From: Caecitellus pseudoparvulus
Taxonomy: Eukaryota; Bigyra: Bicosoecida
NCBI GenBank assembly: GCA_965644315.1
Contig: CBFFRQ010000101.1
Span: forward strand, 1-20,196
Reading direction: 5' to 3'
Length of the DNA: 20,196 bases
Made by a program: the position numbers and the translations under genes
The notes under the pieces: model-generated
Database searches by the model: none
What the model saw: the letters and a program-made list of their open reading frames with translations, nothing else
What the model was told of the DNA's origin: nothing
Shown: piece after piece, positions 1 to 7,879 of the stretch
Numbering within the stretch: position 1 is the stretch's first letter
Layout of the letters: each line of letters begins with the position of its first letter

Positions 1-193
1 CCTGAACACAATTCCTCGGCAACATGTCGCGCTGCACCTGCACCCACAAGGCGCCTTTGATTGAGCAGGTTGAGCGTGTGGTCCCACAGCCCGAAAGGAC
101 CTCCTTGCATCGACCGTTGTGACGTAGAAACGTGCGCGAAACGCGGCCTGTTTTTTGGCGTTGTCAGCGACTTGCAGGTCGCTGGGGAGTAGC

Positions 194-2527
194 ATGGACA
201 TTTACAACTTTGATGTCAGCGATGATGAAAGCCAGGATGGAGCGCCTCTCCACCAGCACCGTCCTGGTCCCCAGCACCACGGCAAAGGGAAAAAGACGCG
301 CGCAGAGCTGCTGGCCCAAGCCAGAAGCCTGCGGCGAGGCAAGCCCACTGCGCAGTGCGTCTCCTGCGCGGCACTGCCTGATCTCTCCCGCGTGTTGCAC
401 TCCCTGCATGGCTTGACATCCCTTTGCAGGGCACGGCAGCAACCCAGTGAGACGTTCTCTGACTCCAGCAGCCTGGACATGTCCGAAGAAGGCAGTGCTT
501 CCTTGACAAGCCCAGGGTTGCCAGCTGGGCGCCCTCCGCCAGGCCCATTCAGTTCCCAATCCTCCAAGGGACTAGGGGGAGTTGACACTTTCGCCTCTGT
601 GCACGGAGCAGGGTTGGGGACCGTTACAGAGGGCGACAGCGATACAGACGGAGATGACCTGAGCTTCGGCACAAGCGCCAGCTTGTCCCAAAGCCTGCCC
701 CAGGGCGCGGGCGCTTCGCAGCCCACAGGGGGAGCTGTCCAGTACAAGTACCACACTGCTCAGGGACGCGTCGCATCTTCCAGCGGGCAGCCTGCCCTGG
801 GCGCTTTCGGTGCTCCCTCCACGCCCGACAGCGGGGGCAGCGGGGACAGCGCCCTGGACATCGTGGAGGAGTCTGTGCACGAGGTCTCCTCAGAGCCCAG
901 CTCTTCGCCTTCAAAGCCGAGCCTTGCACTTGCCCCATCACAGCCCGTTCCCAGGCAAGCCGAGTTCCGGGAGGGCGACGCTGTGCAAGCCATGTGGGGA
1001 GGCACTTCGGGCGGCGGGGAGTGGTATGATGGCGTCGTGGCAGGCGTCCACCAAGACGGAACGTACCGCATCCATTACAACGATGGGGATGTAGAGGAAG
1101 CGGTCGAGGGGCAGTTTATGCGCGCTGCTGCTGCGCCGCCTGCTGCGACGACTGCCCCAGGTCACGCTTCAGACGCACTTGCTCACCAGCCTGCCATGTC
1201 CGCGGCAGCCAGGCCCGCCAGCCCTGTGGCCTCTGTTGTAACCAGTGTCTTGGAGTCTGAACAAGGCGATGGCTTTGCCGAGACTGGCCATGCTGAGTAC
1301 AGCGCTGATGACTTTGAAGCGACAGGCGATGATGATGGGTGGGGAATGGGGGGGGAGCCTAGCAGCGACGCTGGGCAGCGTGTGCGCGGCTTTGAGCCGG
1401 CGGCAACACAAGATACAGACGCGGGGTACAGCATGACCTTTGAAGATGCAGATGCCAGTGTGTCTCTCAGCGCCGCTATGCGGCCCGCAGCGGCACCGAA
1501 GCAGCACGATGGCGATGGGGTCCCGCAGGAGCGGCCCCCCGTCCGCACTGCACCCGCTGCTGACGCGGCATCAGCGCAGCCTGTATACCCTGGCTCAGTG
1601 CAAGGGAGTCGCAGAGACTGGGCACCGGCAGAGGCCGCTGCCGCTCCTCCCTTGCCCGAGCAACAGGCTGACCCAAGGCCCCAGCAGGCGTTCAGTGCTC
1701 CTCAACATGGGAGTGGGCTGCAGGCCCCCATCGGTGCGAGCTCAGGCTGGGGCGGCGCAGCGCCGTATGTGCATGGAAACATGGGGCAGGCAGCAGCCCC
1801 CCCGCCACCTGCATCTGCCCCATCGTTCGGACCACACTGGGGCTACCCGCCACCATGGGCCACCACAGCGCCAGGCCCGGCACATCAAGGTGGCTATGCA
1901 GCCCCTCCCCACCCATGGTACTCGGGGCACACGGCGCCCCCGTGGCCTGGTCCTTACTCACACGCCTCGCCGCTCTTCCAGCCCCTCATGCAGGCGCCCC
2001 CCGCGTCAACGGCAGCGACAGCTGTGTACTTGCAGGCTTTGGCATCGGGGCTGGCGCCAGGAGCGGCAGGCAGCACTCCCCGTGCAGGGGTGACCTCTGC
2101 CCTGGATCGGTACTCAAGGTCCCTATCCTCTGCAGACAAGCTGTTCAAGCGGCAGCTGCAGTCCCTCCGCTCTCAGCTTGACACCATCAAGGCTCTTCGT
2201 GAGCGCACGAGAGTGCTGTCCGGGCCTTTCAGCGTCAGCAGCGAGGGTGGCAGCGACGGGATGGGACGGCCCCCCACTCCCACTCCCCCATCAGAGCACC
2301 GCTCCAGCGTGTCAACGGATGAACTGCCCAGGGCACCCATCCATGACTTTGCCCTGCCTCCGAGCATGCAGCACCTCGCAGCCCGAGGAGCCCCGTCAGG
2401 AGAGCTGCGCAGAGAGCCCCCACAGCGCTCAGCATTTGCTCTCACGTCAAGAGGTGCCGCTGCCGCGGCGGCAGCCGATTATCGCCAGCGCCACCGTGTT
2501 CCCCAGCTGTCCTCTTCGACAGCCTGA
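194..2527 (+). CDS. Largely disordered protein with a Tudor-like domain
   Basis: Uninterrupted frame of 777 codons from the first ATG; the frame is open upstream only through a TTG. The N-terminus is acidic (MDIYNFDVSDDES). Residues about 257-309 form a Tudor-like fold: an EGDAVQAMW strand, then EWYDGVV, GTYRIHYNDGD and EEAV, the usual order of a small beta-barrel that binds methylated lysine or arginine. The rest is low complexity: Ser/Ala/Gly-rich to about residue 250, then acidic, then Pro/Ala/Trp/Tyr-rich around 535-620. A charged segment at about 636-676, beginning with SALDRYSRSLSS, is likely helical or coiled coil. I do not recognise a named family. By inference it is an adaptor that reads a methyl mark or binds through its barrel. 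Whether the barrel keeps a full aromatic cage cannot be judged without a structural model. An untranslated upstream exon is possible, because a CAG ends at 177 just before the ATG. Confidence 0.7.
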   Translation: MDIYNFDVSDDESQDGAPLHQHRPGPQHHGKGKKTRAELLAQARSLRRGKPTAQCVSCAALPDLSRVLHSLHGLTSLCRARQQPSETFSDSSSLDMSEEGSASLTSPGLPAGRPPPGPFSSQSSKGLGGVDTFASVHGAGLGTVTEGDSDTDGDDLSFGTSASLSQSLPQGAGASQPTGGAVQYKYHTAQGRVASSSGQPALGAFGAPSTPDSGGSGDSALDIVEESVHEVSSEPSSSPSKPSLALAPSQPVPRQAEFREGDAVQAMWGGTSGGGEWYDGVVAGVHQDGTYRIHYNDGDVEEAVEGQFMRAAAAPPAATTAPGHASDALAHQPAMSAAARPASPVASVVTSVLESEQGDGFAETGHAEYSADDFEATGDDDGWGMGGEPSSDAGQRVRGFEPAATQDTDAGYSMTFEDADASVSLSAAMRPAAAPKQHDGDGVPQERPPVRTAPAADAASAQPVYPGSVQGSRRDWAPAEAAAAPPLPEQQADPRPQQAFSAPQHGSGLQAPIGASSGWGGAAPYVHGNMGQAAAPPPPASAPSFGPHWGYPPPWATTAPGPAHQGGYAAPPHPWYSGHTAPPWPGPYSHASPLFQPLMQAPPASTAATAVYLQALASGLAPGAAGSTPRAGVTSALDRYSRSLSSADKLFKRQLQSLRSQLDTIKALRERTRVLSGPFSVSSEGGSDGMGRPPTPTPPSEHRSSVSTDELPRAPIHDFALPPSMQHLAARGAPSGELRREPPQRSAFALTSRGAAAAAAADYRQRHRVPQLSSSTA

Positions 2528-2962
2528 CGCCAGCCACGGCGAGAGGGCTGTCAATGCAGCCCCAACCACCCCACCCCTGGCACACTTTGCGCCACAGGCC
2601 ACAATAACCTTCCCGCACGCCTGCCCCAACGAAACAATATTTAGAGCCATTGCCCTCGTTTTGAAGGTCCCCCACATTCAGCGTGTCGTGGCGCCAGCTG
2701 ACGCCGTGTTACGTGGCGTTTCGGGGTTGGCCACGGAGAAAGTGAGGGGCATTCAGTGCTCAGCTGCGTGCTTCAACGGACTAGGCACCTGCGGCGGCTT
2801 TATCACACACTTTGAGTATCTTCATACAAGCATGCTAGCTACAGTGCAGCGCGCGGAGCGCCTGCTGGGGCAGCGGGTACGTGGTGGTGGCTTCGCTGAT
2901 GGAGACGCCACGTTGGTGCTGAGCACGTGACACGTGCCCCCTTCCGTGCCCCCCAGGTACCG
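2528..2962. other. Intergenic region upstream of the m-AAA protease gene
   Basis: This 435-base gap lies between two genes on the same strand. A frame overlapping the previous gene stays open across it to 2930 but shows no recognisable domain, so I do not call it. The stretch should hold the 3' end of the first gene and the promoter and leader of the protease gene. A pyrimidine-rich run ending in CAG lies just before the protease ATG and could be a leader splice acceptor. I see no clear TATA box or RNA gene. Confidence 0.4.
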
Positions 2963-5338
2963 ATGCATCGCATGAGCATGCTGCAATCCATGCGCTGGGC
3001 TGCTCCCTTGTCTGGCTCCTCACATGTAGGTGGGGGGCTGGCGGCGAGCGTCGGGCGCGTGCTGCGCCTGACACCAACTCAGCAAGCAGCAGTAGAGGAG
3101 GTGTTGTCCGGCATGCTTTTCGGGCGAGCTCTGCCTGGTGGAGTTGGCAAGAAGGCCCCAGGTCAGAAGGGGGAGCTCCCCGCTGACGCCACGAGCTCTG
3201 GAGGAGGGGGCAGGGGCACCGGGCAGGGGGGGCCAGATGTACCAGAGGGAGGCCCCGCGTGGCTGGCTGCCGTGACCCTTGGCCTGGTGGCAGCGTTGGT
3301 GGGCATGGGCTACCTCGGGCGCAACTCTCCGCGAGGAAAAGAAATCACTTGGCAAGAGTTCCGGAACAATTACTTGGCCAAGGGCCTCGTGGACCGCCTG
3401 GAAGTCGTAAACAAGGAGCATGTGCAGGTGTACTTGGCTGCGCCTGCCGCAGCAGCGGAGAACCAAGCAGCCATGCAGGCAGCAGGTGCTGGCGACAGTG
3501 GAGACGCCTACGCAAGTGGCGCTCCAGATGCGTACGGCACGGGGGGAGGCGGCGCAGGCCGGCCCCGTGCCGGCAGCGGGCCCGCAGCCGCTGCCTCCGG
3601 CCCCTCGGTGTTCTTCCGCATCGGCTCCGTGGACACCTTCGAGCGCCAGCTCGAGGAGGCGCAGCTTGACATGCGCATCCCCCCCAGCCGCTTCGCTGCG
3701 GTGAAGCACATCTCAGCGACAGAGGTTGGGGATGTCGTGAAGTCCCTCCTGCCCGTCGCCCTCCTGGTGGGCTTGCTCATGTTCATGTCCAGCCGGGTGG
3801 GAGGCTCCATGGGGGGCGGTGGGCCGGGCGGCATCAACCGCGTCTTCAGCATCGGCAAGGCCTCCCCCAAGGTGAGCAAGGACTTGAAGGTCAAGGTGTC
3901 CTTCAAGGATGTGGCAGGCGTCGACGAGGCCAAGGCGGAGGTGATGGAGTTTGTGGAGTTCTTGAAGGACCCCGCCAAGTTCACACGGGTGGGCGCCAAG
4001 ATACCTAAGGGTGCGCTGCTCGTAGGCCCCCCCGGCACGGGCAAGACGCTGCTGGCGAAGGCTGTCGCGGGGGAGGCGGACAAGCCCTTCTTCTCCATGT
4101 CTGGCTCTGACTTCATCGAGATGTTCGTTGGAGTGGGCCCATCACGGGTGAGGGACCTCTTCCAGCAGGCTCGCGACAGTGCCCCTTGCATCGTCTTCAT
4201 TGACGAGATTGATGCTGTGGCGCGGGCACGAGGCAAAGGCGGCATGGCTGGCGGCAATGATGAGAGGGAAAACACCCTGAACCAGCTGTTGGTGGAGATG
4301 GATGGTTTCTCCTCCACGGAAGGCGTGGTGGTGCTGGCCGGCACAAACCGTGTGGACATTCTTGACAAAGCCATCCTGCGGCCGGGTCGCTTTGACCGCC
4401 AAATCACAGTTGACAAGCCTGACATCGCCGGCCGCCGCGCAATCTTCAGGGTGCACTTGAACAACATCCCGCTGAAGGGCTCCGTGTCCTCGTACGCTCA
4501 GCGTCTGGCTGCCCTGACACCTGGCTTTGTGGGTGCCGACATTGCGAACATATGCAACGAGGCTGCCATCGTAGCGGCCAGGCGAGGCAAGGAGCAAGTC
4601 GACATGCTGGACTTTGATGCCGCTGTGGACCGCGTCATCGGCGGCCTGGAAAAGCGCAATGCCCTCATGACGCCCGAGGAGAAGAAGACGGTGGCATACC
4701 ACGAGGCAGGCCACGCCGTTGCCGGCTGGTTCCTGGAGCATGCGGACCCGCTGCTGAAGGTCACTATTGTGCCTCGTGGCTCTGGTGCGCTGGGCTTTGC
4801 CCAGTACTTGCCAAAGGAAGTGACTCTGTTCACGAAGGAGGCGCTTGTGGACCGCATTTGCATGGCGTTGGGCGGTCGAGCGGCAGAGGAAGTGTTCTTC
4901 GGCAAGATCACCACTGGCGCGTCAGATGACCTGGACCGCGTGACCCAGATGGCTTACGGTATGGTCACGGTGTATGGCATGTCTGATGCCGTGGGCCAGC
5001 TTGCCTTCCCCCCCAAGGAGGAGACGCAGTTCACGAAGCCGTACTCGGACGTTACTGCCTCCAAGATTGACACTGAGGTGCGGGGCATCGTGGACAGCTG
5101 CTATGCTCGCACAGTTGACCTGCTGAAAGAAAAGCGCGAGGTCATGAAGCAGCTTGCAGAGGTGCTGTTGGAGAAGGAAACCATCAACTCTCACGACTTG
5201 GTGCAAGTCTTGGGCCCTCGCCCCTTCCCCGTGAATGAGTCTCTGGCGCAGTACCTGGATACAAGCTGGGTGGCAGAGGAAGCTGCCAGAACTGATGCCG
5301 CAGCGGGGCCCAGTGGAGGTGCTGCTGAGGAAAGGTAG
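2963..5338 (+). CDS. AFG3L2: Mitochondrial m-AAA protease (FtsH/AFG3-type AAA+ zinc metalloprotease)
   Basis: 791 residues from the first ATG of the frame; a second ATG lies three codons on. The family forms hexamers in the mitochondrial inner membrane that extract and degrade misfolded membrane proteins and process some precursors. Seen in order: an Arg/Ser/Met-rich presequence without early acidic residues; TM1 at about 99-120; an FtsH extracellular domain (ITWQEFRNNYLAKG) carrying a Gly/Ala-rich insert at about 160-213; TM2 at about 258-280; Walker A GPPGTGKT at 355-362; Walker B FIDEID at 412-417; the arginine-finger motif RPGR at 473-476; the zinc site HEAGH at 580-584; and a likely third zinc ligand, Asp656, in GASDDLDR. 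All catalytic residues are present, so it should be active. The motif DVAGVDEAKAEVMEFVEFLK is typical of the AFG3L2/Yta10/Yta12/plant FtsH3-10 group. The symbol marks the subfamily, not strict orthology. Confidence 0.95.
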   Translation: MHRMSMLQSMRWAAPLSGSSHVGGGLAASVGRVLRLTPTQQAAVEEVLSGMLFGRALPGGVGKKAPGQKGELPADATSSGGGGRGTGQGGPDVPEGGPAWLAAVTLGLVAALVGMGYLGRNSPRGKEITWQEFRNNYLAKGLVDRLEVVNKEHVQVYLAAPAAAAENQAAMQAAGAGDSGDAYASGAPDAYGTGGGGAGRPRAGSGPAAAASGPSVFFRIGSVDTFERQLEEAQLDMRIPPSRFAAVKHISATEVGDVVKSLLPVALLVGLLMFMSSRVGGSMGGGGPGGINRVFSIGKASPKVSKDLKVKVSFKDVAGVDEAKAEVMEFVEFLKDPAKFTRVGAKIPKGALLVGPPGTGKTLLAKAVAGEADKPFFSMSGSDFIEMFVGVGPSRVRDLFQQARDSAPCIVFIDEIDAVARARGKGGMAGGNDERENTLNQLLVEMDGFSSTEGVVVLAGTNRVDILDKAILRPGRFDRQITVDKPDIAGRRAIFRVHLNNIPLKGSVSSYAQRLAALTPGFVGADIANICNEAAIVAARRGKEQVDMLDFDAAVDRVIGGLEKRNALMTPEEKKTVAYHEAGHAVAGWFLEHADPLLKVTIVPRGSGALGFAQYLPKEVTLFTKEALVDRICMALGGRAAEEVFFGKITTGASDDLDRVTQMAYGMVTVYGMSDAVGQLAFPPKEETQFTKPYSDVTASKIDTEVRGIVDSCYARTVDLLKEKREVMKQLAEVLLEKETINSHDLVQVLGPRPFPVNESLAQYLDTSWVAEEAARTDAAAGPSGGAAEER

Positions 5339-6183
5339 GCAAAGTCTCTCGACCATCTCATGTGAGGGTGCGCCTCATTCCAGGCCAATGCTCGGGCGGT
5401 GCAGAGGGTCGAAAGTTGCCTGTGCGTGACGCACATTGAAAGGCACATTTCGAGATCGTTCGCTCCTTGTCACTCCGTCAAAGGTTGGTGGTGCCCGCTG
5501 CACAAAGGTAGGTAGCTGATGAGCCCCCACCATGTCCCCGGCTCCGAAGGCACAGCCCCCCTGCTGCCCCGCCGTTCGCGAGTGTGGGGGCCGGAAGGAT
5601 CGCATGCATACAAGGGGAGGAGTCTCATCTTCGCCTTGGCACCTGAGTGCCGGGCAAGCAGCACGCTTGTATGGCAGGTAGTTGCAGCCGCCAGTGCACG
5701 GGCAAAGACTCCCCCAGCCAAAATCCACCCGAGGTGCGCACGTCTCCCATGCACGCTTGCCACGAATCATCCGCGATTCTGCTGCCTAGGTTCTCCGCAG
5801 AGAGGAGGCGCTTCTTCAGGCTCCACGGTTGCCTGGTTCTGCGCCAGCAGGAGGGTTTTGTGTGCACCGCACAAAAGTGACAGGTTTCGCTGGCTCAGGC
5901 TGAAAGGAAGCACAGAGAATACACACGGAGGCGTGTCATGTCACTGAACCAAGGAGTGCAGCGCCCGGCTGCTGTTCGAAAGTCCAGGTGGGGCGCCCGC
6001 AAGCCAAATTCCGCAGCACCCCCGCCACAAGTTGAACAGCCTGCGAAGGTCCAGCCGAGCCTGGCCACGAAAGCTTTGAGTGCAGCGGTGCCAAGTAGCC
6101 ATTTGGGCGCTTGCGCGAGTGGATTGAGCAGGCTTCAAGCCCTGCAAGTGGAAGAGGCCGTAGCCGTGGTGAAAGCCACACCT
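5339..6183. other. Intergenic region between convergent genes
   Basis: This 845-base stretch lies between the stop of the m-AAA gene and the stop of PEX3, which run towards each other. Short open frames exist on both strands, for example 5519-5947 (+), 5938-6228 (+) and 5375-5770 (-). None has a recognisable domain or a convincing splice extension. It should hold both 3' untranslated regions. I see no RNA gene, and no obvious tandem repeat by eye. Confidence 0.4.
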
Positions 6184-7458
6184 CTAAGCCCGAGCCAGCC
6201 AAGCATTGAAAGACAGGCACAAGCTTGACAGCTGTGGAGAGCACCAAACCTTTTGGGCGACGGTGTCGATGGTGTCCTTGCTCAGCAACAGAATCTTGGC
6301 TGCCCCATCCAAGCTCAGCACGGCCTGCAGCATGGGCAGGTGCGGGTTTGGAGCTCCACCTTCGGCGCCACCGGCCTTCTCAGTGAACACGCTGCTAATG
6401 TGCTGAAGCAACACTTGGGTGAGGTGCTCACAGCTGTCTGTGAAGGCTACGTGGAAATCTGGCGAGTCCATGCAGTCCAGCAGGGCATCCAAGACAGCAG
6501 CGGCACCTTCCGGAGGCGCCTTGGCTTCCCGACCCGCCTGGCTCGCACTGCCCACACACTCCTGCCCCGTCGTGCCCTGTGACAACAAGGCTCCCAAGGC
6601 AGCATTTGGGGTGGCACTGCGCTGCCCCTCCAGGCTGTTCGCACTGCGCTGATTCTGTCCTGGAAACTCAAGACGCTTCCGGAGAGCCCGGAGCGCTGCC
6701 TCTACATCATGCGCTGTGAGCATAGGCCGCTCCCCTTCTTGCACGCTCCATGCTTCAGGCTGCTGCGTTTGCAACGAAGCCAATGTGCCGCCCGCCGCTT
6801 GCCGGGAGGCTCTCGCCAAAATTGGCAGCACAGTTGTCTCGAATCGACGCAGAATGCAGCTGTATAGGCAAGCCCGCCATTGGCTTTGGTCTGCAGGTTC
6901 TTGGGCTGCTATGGCACACTCAAGCAATGGCAGCAGGCACATGCCCATGCACGCAGCGTGCAAAGACACCACTACATGCCCGAGCGCTGCAAAGGAACGG
7001 GCAACCGGAGTAAAAGATGACCTCAAGACAGCTCAGCTCACAGGGCTCCCTGCGGACAAGGCTGTACTCACAATCAGCCTGGAGGGCCTGAAATGCCTGC
7101 TCACGCTGCTTGCCGGGGTGGCTGCTTTTGAGCTGCTTCAGGATGTCCTTCCGCAAAGAGTGTGCCTGCACAGCTGACGCCACAAACTCAAGAATCCGAG
7201 ACACCCCTGCTGAACTGCGGTTCCTCGAGTGCAGGACCGCCGCCGATGCCCTGCGGCGCCGAGAGTGGGTCGTGGTTGTGCCGAGTGCGGAAATTGACTG
7301 GAGCCGCACCTTGCCCCTTTCTCCTGCTGCACTTGAAGGCAGGAGTGAGCCGAGGAAAGGATTGCGCCAGCTGATTGATACAAACTCAGTGCAATGCCTC
7401 CGCCCAGCGCAATACAAGCTGCTGACGCTGCCGCAACTCCAAGGAGGTGTCCTGCCAT
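6184..7458 (-). CDS. PEX3: Peroxin-3 (PEX3), peroxisomal membrane biogenesis factor, three exons
   Basis: PEX3 docks PEX19 at the peroxisomal membrane and inserts peroxisomal membrane proteins. Exons on the minus strand are 7458-7310, 7250-7072 and 6986-6184. The introns are GT-AG (59 and 85 nt), and both junctions restore frame (phases 2 and 1). The product is 376 residues; human PEX3 is 373. Seen: an N-terminal hydrophobic anchor (LLGVAAASAACIALGGGIAL, about residues 5-24); a basic stretch leading into LHSRNRSSAGVSRILEF; a second hydrophobic helix after the second junction (LGHVVVSLHAACMGMCLL); and the family signature MDSPDF at 282-287. The block across the second junction aligns without gaps to the human ISFTRSTVAVYSTCM region, which supports the splice. 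The C-terminus, VAQKVWCSPQLSSL, resembles the family end, so I read through to the TAG. A middle stretch rich in Gln/Ser/Ala is lineage-specific. Confidence 0.88.
6987..7071 (-). other. Intron 2 of PEX3
   Basis: 85 nt with a strong GTGAGT donor at 7071 and a pyrimidine-rich TTTGCAG acceptor ending at 6987. It is phase 1. The joined codon lies inside a block that aligns continuously with known PEX3 proteins. Confidence 0.85.
7251..7309 (-). other. Intron 1 of PEX3
   Basis: 59 nt with donor AAG|GTGCGG and acceptor CGCCGCAG. It is phase 2. Splicing joins the membrane-anchor exon to the LHSRNRSS exon, which lie in different frames. Confidence 0.8.
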
Positions 7459-7879
7459 GCTGGTGTGGCGTGACAGCTCCTAAATGCTCTGTGACTGCCG
7501 CAATGCTCCCGGTGTAGACGGCACTGCAGGACAGCACTCAATCTCGTCGACCTTGCAATGGCAAGTGAATTCTAGTCGCTTCTGTAAAGTACCTTTTGGA
7601 TGAAGTGGTCTGCCATGCAGTCACCCTGCCGGGGGTACCAAAGAGGAGATCTCTGCACCGGACTGCGTGCGCAGTCGTTGCCTCAGCAAGCAGCCAGCAG
7701 AGAGGACGAGCAATACTCCTACTGTCTGCGCACCGTCTGAAGCGCAGAGGAAGGCCCTATGGTGGTGTTCTGTGCGGGAATTGCTGGCTCTGACCCCCTC
7801 TTGAACCCTGTCAGCCGCGAGTGCAGGCAGGCAACGCACGACTTCCAAGCACTCAACCCCATGGCTGCGTACCAGCAAC
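7459..7879. promoter_or_regulatory. Shared upstream region of divergent PEX3 and PCIF1-like genes
   Basis: This 421-base gap separates two ATGs pointing away from each other, so both promoters and 5' leaders must lie here unless an upstream untranslated exon exists. No clear TATA box stands out. Short frames present on both strands show no domains. This is inferred from gene layout alone. Confidence 0.45.

Noticed and set aside
2178-2930. 250-codon plus-strand frame overlapping the end of the Tudor-like gene
   Set aside because: Most of it is an out-of-frame shadow of the first gene. The remainder has no recognisable domain and no ATG start in the intergenic part.
3508-4467. 319-codon minus-strand frame
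   Set aside because: It is the antisense shadow of the strongly conserved m-AAA coding sequence.
5331-5341. The m-AAA stop codon overlaps a donor-like AAAG|GTAGG
   Set aside because: The protein already has the full M41 domain and a normal C-terminal tail, and no downstream frame in the gap looks like a continuation.
5519-5947. 142-codon plus-strand frame starting with ATG in the gap after the m-AAA gene
   Set aside because: Composition is random-looking, rich in Cys, Arg, Ser and His, with no domain and no splice partner. Frames of this length occur by chance in GC-rich DNA.
5938-6228. 96-codon plus-strand frame and its minus-strand counterpart near the PEX3 3' end
   Set aside because: It overlaps the last PEX3 codons antisense, and neither strand shows a family match.
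6141-6249. Possible extra 3' intron in PEX3 (AAG|GTTTGG to CACTTGCAG) leading to a 68-codon tail
   Set aside because: It is phase-compatible, but the unspliced end already resembles the PEX3 C-terminus and gives the expected length. The tail would add unrelated residues.
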